Assembly (NCBI GenBank): GCA_016795125.1
Contig: JAEUIG010000528.1
Location: forward strand, 1-5,875
Origin: Planctomycetaceae bacterium
Lineage (GTDB): Bacteria > Planctomycetota > Planctomycetia > Planctomycetales > Planctomycetaceae
Reading direction: 5' to 3'
Length of the DNA stretch: 5,875 nt
Within the stretch, counting starts at the first letter, position 1, and each line of letters opens with the position of its first letter. Positions 1 to 5,468 of this stretch are shown in pieces. The notes below the pieces were generated by a model, which did no database searches, was not told where the DNA came from, and saw only the letters and a program-made list of their open reading frames with translations. Position numbers and translations under genes: made by a program.

Positions 1-942
1 CTGCGCGACGCGCGCGGTGTCTCCGGCTGTGCGCGCGGTTGCCAGGTGCGCCGTGTACACATCCTCGGCAACCTGCTTCCGCTGCACAAAGCGGATCAGG
101 TCGGGCGTGAAGAACCCGACCGACCACAGCCCGATGATTCCCGAGCAGCCCAGCACCAGGCCGAGCAAGGCGTGCTTGCGGAGCAACGGATCACGGAACA
201 GTTCGCGGTAGGAACCCAGTCGCTTTTCGACGGCTCCCTCGTGACTGGCCTGTTGCCACTTCTCCGGCTCCTTCAGACGGCGGCGGATGACCAGCGCCAA
301 CAGGGCCGGCACCGCGCCGATCATGAACATGATCCGCCACGGGCTGTATGGCAAACCGTGTTCTTCGGCGATCCCCAGCCCCAGGTTAATGAAGGCCGCG
401 CTGATGTTTCCGATCGCCGATAGCGCCTGAAGCAACCCGAGCGCGTACGGCCGCGCCGCACCGGGCATCACCTCCGCCACCAGCGCCACGCCGACGGCGA
501 ATTCCCCACCGACTCCCAGACCGGTCAGAAAGCGATAGAGCGCGAAGTCCCACAGGCCGGTCGAAATCGAACTCAGGCCGGTAAACAGCGAATACATCAG
601 GATCGTGATGACCATCGTCTTCGCGCGACCGATCCGATCCCCCAGCATGCCGAAGATCAGTCCGCCCGTCGCCCACCCGGCGATGAAGATCGACGTCGCA
701 ATGTCCCCGCCCTGGCGCCGCGCGAGGTCCAGCGTCTTCGGATCGCTGAACGCCCCGTCGGGGATCAGGTCCTTCATCGCCGCCGGCCGCGCCAGGATGA
801 ACAACTGCTGATCGAGACAGTCGAACAGCCAGCCCAGCGCCGCCACGATCAGCACGAACCAGTGGTACCGGTTCAGCAGCTTGTACCACGGCACGCCGGA
901 GGCAGACTCGGTCGGACCGGTAGGCAGATCGACGTGATGCAC
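1..942 (-). CDS. MFS transporter, N-terminal 314 residues (C-terminus off the left edge)
   Basis: Inner-membrane secondary transporter of the major facilitator superfamily; the substrate cannot be read from the sequence. The frame is open from a GTG at 942 to base 1. Visible parts are a polar N-terminus (1-27), TM1 about 28-50 with acidic residues D41 and D44, TM2 about 82-100, the MFS motif A loop LGDRIGRAK (100-108), TM3 about 110-125, TM4 and TM5 from about 131 with the R137-F-L-T-G-L-G-V-G-G-E signature, TM6 about 202-220, a basic cytoplasmic loop (221-257, RRRLKEPEKW) and the start of TM7 (258-278). The motif set resembles the sugar/organic-acid-proton symporter branch. No ATG lies between the in-frame stop upstream (986-988) and the conserved region; GTG 942 has a GGAG nine bases upstream, whereas GTG 894 has none. 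It lies 67 bp downstream of the DUF6807 gene on the same strand. Family call is firm, specificity unknown. Confidence 0.9.
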   Translation of the reverse strand, partial: MHHVDLPTGPTESASGVPWYKLLNRYHWFVLIVAALGWLFDCLDQQLFILARPAAMKDLIPDGAFSDPKTLDLARRQGGDIATSIFIAGWATGGLIFGMLGDRIGRAKTMVITILMYSLFTGLSSISTGLWDFALYRFLTGLGVGGEFAVGVALVAEVMPGAARPYALGLLQALSAIGNISAAFINLGLGIAEEHGLPYSPWRIMFMIGAVPALLALVIRRRLKEPEKWQQASHEGAVEKRLGSYRELFRDPLLRKHALLGLVLGCSGIIGLWSVGFFTPDLIRFVQRKQVAEDVYTAHLATARTAGDTARVAQ

Positions 943-951
943 GAGGCAGGA

Positions 952-955
952 CTCC
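952..955 (-). promoter_or_regulatory. Ribosome-binding site selecting GTG start of the MFS gene
   Basis: GGAG on the minus strand ends nine bases before GTG 942. It decides the start, because the reading frame has no ATG between the upstream in-frame TGA and the first transmembrane segment. Confidence 0.55.
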
Positions 956-972
956 GCTGAAGTTGATTGCAG

Positions 973-1006
973 AAAAACGCGCGCAGCTCACGGACGGCCG
1001 TCCGTG
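973..1006 (-). terminator. Possible terminator: 18-nt perfect palindrome plus distant T-run after the DUF6807 gene
   Basis: Bases 989-1006 (CACGGACGGCCGTCCGTG) are a perfect palindrome starting three bases after the DUF6807 stop codon. As RNA it could fold into a GC-rich stem of about seven pairs with a four-base loop. On the minus strand a run of five T follows at 977-973, but about 11 bases separate stem and T-run, which is longer than in a canonical intrinsic terminator. It could instead be a protein-binding palindrome between the two genes, or chance in GC-rich DNA. Confidence 0.35.
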
Positions 1007-1009
1007 GAC

Positions 1010-2101
1010 TTACGGCCGGGTCGCGTCCACGAACTGCCGGAACGCGTCGGCCACGTGAGCGGAGTCCGTATCGCCGGCATGCACGTACAGGCCGTAGCGG
1101 AGGCGGAGCGTGCCGTCCTTCTCGATCGTGTACGGCGCGGCGGCCTGCGCACCGTTCGTGTACGACGACTCCCCGAACGGGCTGATCGAGAACAGGCCGT
1201 AGTCGCGGACGTGGTAGCGCGACGGCCGGAAATTGTCGGGATGATCCATCACGGTCACCCCGCACAGCCGGCCGTCGACCGGGCCGGTGTAGTCGATCCA
1301 GTCCATCGACTTCCCCCACAGCAGCTTGCTGCCGACTTCCCCGTTGCTGCCGACGACCGGCGCGTTGGCGACCGCCTCTCGCATGGCGTTCGGCAGTCGG
1401 ATGCCGAACAGCCCTTCCTTGGTATCGTCGAATGTGACGGACTCGCCGACGGCGGTGAACGTCGTGTCGTACGACAAAAGCCGATCGGCAAATACGGTAA
1501 TCCGCGTTGCTTCGATCAGCAGCGGTTCGCCGACCGCCCCCAGCCAGTGGTTCGTGACGTTGAACGTCACCCGGTCACCCGCAGCCTGGTCGACTGCGAC
1601 TTCGGAATTGCGAATCACTCCCTTTTCGGCCCAGTAGCGGATGTCGTTGACCTCGTCGATCGACATCCAGATTCCCTTGTGATGGATGTGGTCGTACTCT
1701 TTCGACGCCTCCGACTCGATCTTGCGGGTGATGAAGCCGCTGACCGGAATCACGTCGTGCTGGTGGATGGCATCATCCTGCCCGGCGATCTTCAGCCACG
1801 GGAGCTCGACTTTCTCGATCGACAGGATGCTGCCGTACTCGGCCGTGCCGCCGCGTTTCAACGGGGCCTGCTCCTGAGCGACAAACACCTCACCGTGGCC
1901 GGCGGCGACAAGTTGTTCCAGCGCGCCCGGCGCGGCGACCGGGTACATGAACGGCTTGGCGTAGTCGTGTCCGAGGTTGTAGACCGAGAATACCTCGTCA
2001 TCGATTGTGATCTTGAGCGTATGCTCGTTCCTGACGATGGCGACTTCGCCGGCATGCGACAGGGACGTCATCAGGAGCGTGGCCAATGTAATCCAACGCA
2101 T
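1010..2101 (-). CDS. Secreted DUF6807 ('PmoA-like') family protein
   Basis: A 363-residue exported protein of the family deposited as 'methane oxygenase PmoA' (DUF6807). It has no membrane helices apart from its signal peptide and should not be read as a methane monooxygenase subunit. The biochemical role is not established to my knowledge. The signal peptide is residues 1-17 (MRWITLATLLMTSLSHA, cleavage before G18). Conserved family blocks are DHIHHKGIW (137-145), the W157 region, a tryptophan-rich LLWGKSMDWID (260-270), DHPDN (286-290), YHVRDYGLF (296-304) and SPFG (307-310). The His/Asp-rich blocks suggest a ligand- or metal-binding site, which is inference. The start is ATG 2101, with GAGG five bases upstream; an in-frame ATG at 2146 has no ribosome-binding site and would put 15 polar residues before the signal peptide. 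TAA stop at 1012-1010. It lies between the thioredoxin-like gene and the transporter, all on one strand. Confidence 0.9.
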   Translation of the reverse strand: MRWITLATLLMTSLSHAGEVAIVRNEHTLKITIDDEVFSVYNLGHDYAKPFMYPVAAPGALEQLVAAGHGEVFVAQEQAPLKRGGTAEYGSILSIEKVELPWLKIAGQDDAIHQHDVIPVSGFITRKIESEASKEYDHIHHKGIWMSIDEVNDIRYWAEKGVIRNSEVAVDQAAGDRVTFNVTNHWLGAVGEPLLIEATRITVFADRLLSYDTTFTAVGESVTFDDTKEGLFGIRLPNAMREAVANAPVVGSNGEVGSKLLWGKSMDWIDYTGPVDGRLCGVTVMDHPDNFRPSRYHVRDYGLFSISPFGESSYTNGAQAAAPYTIEKDGTLRLRYGLYVHAGDTDSAHVADAFRQFVDATRP

Positions 2102-2106
2102 GCGAG

Positions 2107-2110
2107 CCTC
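2107..2110 (-). promoter_or_regulatory. Ribosome-binding site selecting ATG 2101 of the DUF6807 gene
   Basis: GAGG lies five bases upstream of ATG 2101 on the minus strand. The competing in-frame ATG at 2146 is preceded by CGGTTCAATCG, with no purine-rich site. The choice agrees with the signal peptide starting directly at the 2101 methionine. Confidence 0.55.
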
Positions 2111-2160
2111 GTGAGTATCGAACGTGTGCCGTTGTGAGTCGATCATCGATTGAACCGGGG

Positions 2161-2190
2161 ACTGACGCCGCCCGGCTCACCGTCGTCAGT
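2161..2190 (-). other. Imperfect inverted repeat spanning the stop codon of the thioredoxin-like gene
   Basis: ACTGACG at 2161-2167 pairs with CGTCAGT at 2184-2190. After one mismatch two further C/G pairs extend the stem to about nine pairs around a ten-base loop. The right arm contains the TGA stop (2188-2186). No T-run follows on the minus strand, so it is not a canonical intrinsic terminator. It could be an mRNA 3'-end stabilising hairpin, an attenuating structure before the DUF6807 gene, or chance. Confidence 0.3.
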
Positions 2191-2746
2191 CGTTGTGCAG
2201 TTGTCGCAACCGGGACGAGGTCCGCAGCATCCACTGGATGCGCTCGAACTCTTCGAGCCAGTCCTGCAGGATCTGGTCGGTGAGGGACAGGTCGGTGTTC
2301 AGTCCGATGGAGCAGGCCGCACCGCCGAGCGTGGCGATCAGGCTGCGGTACTTGGCCAGCGTGCGGTCGCCGGCCCGCCCGCAGAACTTGCCGTCCTCGC
2401 TGAGGAACACCACCGCCGGCACCCGGGCGCCGCCGCAAGTCTGCAGTTCGCCCGTGAGCTGCGCATCGTCGTCGCGGTCCCGGTAGCGAATGCGGATACG
2501 CGGGCAGGCCGCCGCAAAATGCTCGAACATCGGGCACTGGTTGATGCAGTCACCGCACCACGCGCCCGCCAGAACGAGCACCCGCATGTCGCGGGTCCAC
2601 GACGACAGCAGCGCCTGCTGGACCGGCGTCAGCGAGATCGACGCGTGAAAGTCGTTCCAGCGCGCCCGCTGATCCGGCGTCGCGTACTTGGCCAGGAAGG
2701 CCGCATACTCCAGGCCGCCGTCAAACGCGCTCGCGAAATCGTACAT
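2186..2746 (-). CDS. Cytoplasmic thioredoxin-fold protein with a CGDC redox motif
   Basis: A 186-residue thioredoxin-family protein, probably a thiol-disulfide oxidoreductase; partner unknown. No signal peptide or membrane segment is visible, so it should be cytoplasmic. An N-terminal helical extension (1-50) precedes the thioredoxin core: strand VLVLAGAW (56-63), the redox motif W63-C64-G65-D66-C67, a third cysteine C71, a charged strand RIRYRDRDDD (85-94), CGGARVP (104-110) with the cis-proline P110, and VVFLSEDG (112-119). A helical C-terminal tail follows (about 150-186). The WCGDC form is typical of the Thioredoxin_9-like group rather than classical WCGPC thioredoxin. The protein carries seven cysteines. 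The start is ATG 2746; its ribosome-binding AGG is inside a heptamer repeat (see 2747-2781). It lies 67 bp after the DUF2071 gene and 84 bp before the DUF6807 gene, same strand. Confidence 0.87.
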   Translation of the reverse strand: MYDFASAFDGGLEYAAFLAKYATPDQRARWNDFHASISLTPVQQALLSSWTRDMRVLVLAGAWCGDCINQCPMFEHFAAACPRIRIRYRDRDDDAQLTGELQTCGGARVPAVVFLSEDGKFCGRAGDRTLAKYRSLIATLGGAACSIGLNTDLSLTDQILQDWLEEFERIQWMLRTSSRLRQLHND

Positions 2747-2781
2747 CCTGAATCCTGAATCCCGGTTCCTGAATCCCGATC
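2747..2781. repeat. Degenerate heptamer tandem repeat forming the leader of the thioredoxin-like gene
   Basis: Five contiguous seven-base units read on the plus strand CCTGAAT, CCTGAAT, CCCGGTT, CCTGAAT, CCCGATC. On the coding (minus) strand the units read GATCGGG, ATTCAGG, AACCGGG, ATTCAGG, ATTCAGG and run straight into ATG 2746. Each unit ends in AGG or GGG, so a Shine-Dalgarno-like core recurs every seven bases; the penultimate one sits seven bases from the start codon, a normal spacing. Two units are identical neighbours, and the third identical copy is separated by a diverged unit. Confidence 0.7.
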
Positions 2782-2813
2782 AGGCCACAGCTTGCACCAT
2801 TCCTCGGCAACCT

Positions 2814-3578
2814 TCAACCCACGCGATGCAATCCGTAGACGCGCACGTCCACCCCCGGAGACCAGGCGACATGGTCGGCCGGGCGGTCCGGAACGGGGAG
2901 TTTATCGAGTGCGAGCATATTCGCGTCCCAACTCGTGATATCGGCGGCGCACACTTCGTAAGGTGGGTGATGCACCTGACCGGAGTACAGCGTGTCTTTG
3001 CGGAAGGCGAACAGGAAGTAACGCTCTATCAGAAAGAACTCGAGCGTGCCCGGATCATGCGCCACCCCGAGCGGTCCGTGCGGCGTGTACTTGAATGCCG
3101 TCGCCGTGGATGCGGGCGTCCGGCGGCGGTAAGACGTGTACGTGATCTGCCCGTTGGACCGATCGCGAGCAAAGCGCATGGTCGCCCGATGGTACGGCAG
3201 GTGGTAGGTGCACCGGGCGCCGATGACGGCCGGCCAGCAGTTCGCATCGAGCGAGTAGAACCAGACCCCGGCCCGCCCGTGGGCGTCGTAGACGTACGTG
3301 CGAACATTCAGCTCCAGGAAGTTCGAGAAGGGCGGGATCGGGGGGCACCAGACCGGGCGGATGTTTCGCATCTGGAACGGCACGATTCCAATCCACGCCG
3401 CGCCGTCGAACGTGTCGACGGTGAGTCCCGGCGGCAGCGTCCGCTGGATCAGTTCGGGAGCAACGCGCCAGTGCAGAAACAGCAGGTCCCGCCACGACTG
3501 GTGCATCCACTGCTGCTGATTCGGGCGGGGGCGGTCACGGGCGGCGAGCCGCTGGGAGTTCGTCGGAGGCACCGGCAT
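2814..3578 (-). CDS. DUF2071 / YqjF-type uncharacterised protein
   Basis: A 254-residue protein of the DUF2071 family, to which Bacillus YqjF belongs. Function is unknown; no signal peptide is seen and the protein is probably cytoplasmic. Family blocks in order are W29..LLFLHW (32-37), LPPGLTVDTFDGAAWIGIVP (48-67), FLELNVRTYV (88-97), GVWFYSLDA (104-112), a GARCTYHLPYH stretch (120-130) and FFLIERYFLF (181-190), followed by HHPPYE (203-208). The order and spacing match a full-length family member. The chosen start, ATG 3578, has only a weak purine stretch (GAACAGAG) upstream and gives about 24 residues before the conserved region. Met25 (ATG 3506) would remove this extension but also has no clear ribosome-binding site, so the N-terminus is uncertain. 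It is the first gene of the minus-strand run and faces the divergent maf gene. Confidence 0.88.
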   Translation of the reverse strand: MPVPPTNSQRLAARDRPRPNQQQWMHQSWRDLLFLHWRVAPELIQRTLPPGLTVDTFDGAAWIGIVPFQMRNIRPVWCPPIPPFSNFLELNVRTYVYDAHGRAGVWFYSLDANCWPAVIGARCTYHLPYHRATMRFARDRSNGQITYTSYRRRTPASTATAFKYTPHGPLGVAHDPGTLEFFLIERYFLFAFRKDTLYSGQVHHPPYEVCAADITSWDANMLALDKLPVPDRPADHVAWSPGVDVRVYGLHRVG

Positions 3579-3746
3579 TCGATTAGACTCTGTTCACCAG
3601 TTCGTGCAGGGTGACATGCCGAGCAGGGTGACACTCCCTGAGCATCGCAAAGGGTATGGCATCGCCGACGTCCCCATATTCCGGTCGACCGCAGTTTCGA
3701 CCCACGCGCTCACGCAGTTTCTTCGTCCGTTCCCAACAGACCCACT
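3579..3746. promoter_or_regulatory. Divergent intergenic region between the DUF2071 gene and maf
   Basis: A 168-bp region that must hold the promoter for maf and probably the one for the minus-strand run. It contains the 11-base direct repeat GCAGGGTGACA at 3606-3616 and 3623-3633 (start-to-start 17 bp), a second direct repeat CGCAGTTTC at 3690-3698 and 3713-3721 (23 bp), and the ten-base palindrome CGGTCGACCG at 3682-3691. No convincing pair of -35 and -10 hexamers was found on either strand, and no clear Shine-Dalgarno precedes the maf ATG (the bases before it read CAACAGACCCACT). Confidence 0.5.
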
Positions 3747-4403
3747 ATGCCAAACCCGGCCGATAAACTCATTCTCGGCTCGCGCTCTCCGCGACGGCTG
3801 GAACTGCTGTCGCTGCTGCTGCCGCGTGACCGGATCGAAGTGCGGGCGCCGTCCGATCCGTCAGAAGCCGGCTTTGACGATCTCACGGAAGTCGCGCAGA
3901 TCGAACAGCGGCTGGCAGAGATCGCTCGTGCGAAGAACGTCGACGTGGCCACCCAACCAGCCTGCTCGGACTCGGCGATCCTGACGGCGGACACGACGAT
4001 TGTCGGCGTTGGAGAGGACGGCCGACCCGCCGTCCTGGGGCAGCCCCCAGAGGATGACTCGTGGAAGGACGTGGTCCGCGACTGGTTCGAACGCTACTAC
4101 CTGGGTGTGTGGCACACGGCGCTGACGGCCATCTGCCTGCGGACGCCGGATGGCCGTTTGCACGAGGCCCTGAGCCGGACGGAGATTCGGTTCCGGAGCG
4201 ACGGCCGGGACTGGCTCGACTGGTACATCGCGACCGGCGAGCCGCGCGGCAAGGCCGGCGGCTACGGACTGCAGGGCGCGGCCGACCTGTTCGTCGAACG
4301 GATCATCGGCAGCCCCAGCAACGTCGTCGGGCTGCCGCTGCGCGAAACGGCGGCGCTGCTTCAGCGATGGGACGCGAGCCTGCGGCTCCGAACTATTCGT
4401 TGA
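3747..4403 (+). CDS. maf: Maf-family nucleoside triphosphate pyrophosphatase (divergent form)
   Basis: A 218-residue Maf/HAM1-fold protein. Family members hydrolyse dTTP, UTP or modified nucleotides to the monophosphate and pyrophosphate in the cytoplasm, and Maf has been linked to septum formation. Diagnostic blocks are the N-terminal LILGSRSPRRLELL (8-21) with the S-R-R nucleotide/phosphate site, K63 in EIARAKN, TADTTIV (80-86) with the likely catalytic D82, and the C-terminal GKAGGYGLQG (168-177) with K169 and Q176, then NVVGLPL (192-198). Two features are unusual. The ILGKP-like motif reads VLGQP (96-100), with Gln where Lys is usual. The following segment (104-128) reads DSWKDVVRDWFERYYLGVWH and on, an aromatic-rich stretch in place of the usual EEA..ML..LSG..H..TG. 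The substrate subtype cannot be assigned. The start is the first ATG with the Maf signature right after it; no strong ribosome-binding site. The tail overlaps the convergent HEAT gene by 11 bp. Confidence 0.88.
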   Translation: MPNPADKLILGSRSPRRLELLSLLLPRDRIEVRAPSDPSEAGFDDLTEVAQIEQRLAEIARAKNVDVATQPACSDSAILTADTTIVGVGEDGRPAVLGQPPEDDSWKDVVRDWFERYYLGVWHTALTAICLRTPDGRLHEALSRTEIRFRSDGRDWLDWYIATGEPRGKAGGYGLQGAADLFVERIIGSPSNVVGLPLRETAALLQRWDASLRLRTIR

Positions 4404-5382
4404 TCTTTCGCTGATAGAGACCGTTCAGGTCCTCCAACAGGGGGCCGAAATCGGTGCCTGAATCGCTGGCGCGTTTCTCGACGCCCTCGACGAACATCTG
4501 CAGTTGCCGGGGAGTCAGGTTGCTGCCTTTGCGCTCGACGTACGTCCCCAACGCCTCGGAATACAGGTCCGCGGGCGTCTCGGGGGAAACGAACAGCGGC
4601 ACCAGGTCTTCAATGTTCCCGATGTTGCGCGCAACTTCCGTTCGCGAACTCAGGGGAGCCGCATCGTTCAGCAGGATCTTCTCCAGGACAACGGGAGCGT
4701 ACTGCGACGATTCGGCCAGATAGGCCCCGACCGTCGCCTGCAGTTCGGGGTTCGTGGAATCGAGGTATCCGATGAGGTATTTTCCGGTGGAGTCCGGGCT
4801 TCCCAGGCTCAGCAGCCGAACATACTCGTCGTCCGAGTACATCTGCTGCTCATGTCCGGCCGCAATGCGCTCCAGTCCGATCTCATCGGACTGGGACGTC
4901 AATACCGTGGCGATCGGCTCCCGCACGCTGGCCCGCTCATCCTGCACCGCGTCGCGGAGGGTGCTGAAGATCAGTTGATGCCGGCGCATCTCGTATTCGA
5001 GCACGGGGTTTTCCATCGGGGCATTCGGGGCGCCGTACACTTCGTGATCCATCATCATTGAGGCCGCCCCCAACATTTCGGCCGCCCGCGCCGCCAGTGG
5101 CTCGCTGTCGCCTTTCACCAGTTCGGCCAGCAGCGGCAGCACGACATCCGGGTACTCGTCGCTCAGCTGCTGCAACGCTTTCAGGCGCTCTTCAACTGGC
5201 GCGCCATTGCGCACAGTGTCTTCAAGCTTGCTGATCGCCTCCCGATTCTGGTCGTAAAACGATTCCAGGAAAGGGTTTGGATTTGCGTAAGGATCGAAGG
5301 GTTCCGCGGCAGGCAACGATGAAGAACCCAACCATCCCAGTGCCAGCCAACCTACGACTTGGACAAGCATTTGGCGGTCCAT
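4393..5382 (-). CDS. Secreted alpha-helical HEAT-like repeat protein
   Basis: A 329-residue exported protein of unknown function. The signal peptide has a hydrophobic core at about 6-22 and a probable cleavage after LPAA (23-26). The mature chain is almost wholly amphipathic helices in pairs, e.g. VEERLKALQQLSDEYPDVVL (63-82) with LPLLAELVKG (82-91), LAARAAEMLGAAS (96-108), FSTLRDAVQDERASVREPIA (139-158), EYVRLLSLG (186-194) and VVLEKILL..SSRTEVARNIG (231-255). This fits HEAT-like repeats and a scaffold or binding role, but the repeats are weak. The mature region has no cysteine. The start is ATG 5382, with AAGGA eight bases upstream; a longer reading from TTG 5421 would put the start codon inside a TATAAT box and 13 polar residues before the signal peptide. 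It sits 86 bp downstream of the tyrosinase gene on the same strand, possibly acting with it. TAG stop at 4395-4393 lies inside the maf tail. Confidence 0.8.
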   Translation of the reverse strand: MDRQMLVQVVGWLALGWLGSSSLPAAEPFDPYANPNPFLESFYDQNREAISKLEDTVRNGAPVEERLKALQQLSDEYPDVVLPLLAELVKGDSEPLAARAAEMLGAASMMMDHEVYGAPNAPMENPVLEYEMRRHQLIFSTLRDAVQDERASVREPIATVLTSQSDEIGLERIAAGHEQQMYSDDEYVRLLSLGSPDSTGKYLIGYLDSTNPELQATVGAYLAESSQYAPVVLEKILLNDAAPLSSRTEVARNIGNIEDLVPLFVSPETPADLYSEALGTYVERKGSNLTPRQLQMFVEGVEKRASDSGTDFGPLLEDLNGLYQRKINE

Positions 5383-5390
5383 GTTGATCT

Positions 5391-5395
5391 TCCTT
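5391..5395 (-). promoter_or_regulatory. Ribosome-binding site selecting ATG 5382 of the HEAT-like gene
   Basis: AAGGA on the minus strand, eight bases before ATG 5382. It is the strongest Shine-Dalgarno in the window and marks 5382 as the start over the in-frame TTG 5421 and the ATG at 5370. Confidence 0.65.
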
Positions 5396-5420
5396 ATGAG
5401 ACCCTGCACCCGGAGGCGCA

Positions 5421-5426
5421 ATTATA
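5421..5426 (-). promoter_or_regulatory. Candidate -10 box (TATAAT) for the HEAT-like gene
   Basis: The minus strand reads TATAAT at 5426-5421, a perfect sigma70-type -10 hexamer in GC-rich DNA. It would place transcription start near 5414 and give a leader of about 30 bases to ATG 5382. No good -35 is seen at 16-18 bp upstream, so support is partial. Just upstream (5430-5451) is a weak bulged inverted repeat (GAAC-GGC / GCC-GTTC on the minus strand) after the tyrosinase stop, without a T-run. Together these would let the HEAT gene be transcribed apart from the tyrosinase gene. Confidence 0.4.
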
Positions 5427-5468
5427 GACGAACGCTGGCAGGTCGCCGTTCCAGAAATCCCGGTTCAT

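Noticed and set aside
386..991. Minus-strand ATG frame of 201 codons over the transporter N-terminus
   Set aside because: Arg/Gly/Asp-rich translation with no membrane segments; it is out of frame with the transporter, which reads through the same DNA with TM helices and motif A.
1010..2101. Reading 'PmoA' as a particulate methane monooxygenase subunit and the organism as a methanotroph
   Set aside because: The protein has a signal peptide but no other transmembrane helices and lacks pMMO features; the name comes from the family's historical label.
1004..2137. Open plus-strand frame of 377 codons opposite the DUF6807 gene
   Set aside because: It mirrors the minus-strand gene almost end to end, has no recognisable motif, and is rich in Arg/Val/Asp as expected from the antisense of a high-GC gene; the minus strand carries a signal peptide and family blocks.
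2747..2781. Heptamer array as a CRISPR or mobile-element end
   Set aside because: Units are seven bases with no spacers, no flanking inverted repeats, and no transposase or cas gene nearby.
2688..3614. Plus-strand frame of 308 codons opposite the DUF2071 gene
   Set aside because: Arg- and Pro-rich antisense shadow; the minus-strand product matches DUF2071 along its whole length.
3579..3746. A small gene or structured RNA in the divergent gap
   Set aside because: Short frames there lack ribosome-binding sites, and no stable multi-stem fold or riboswitch-like core was apparent by eye.
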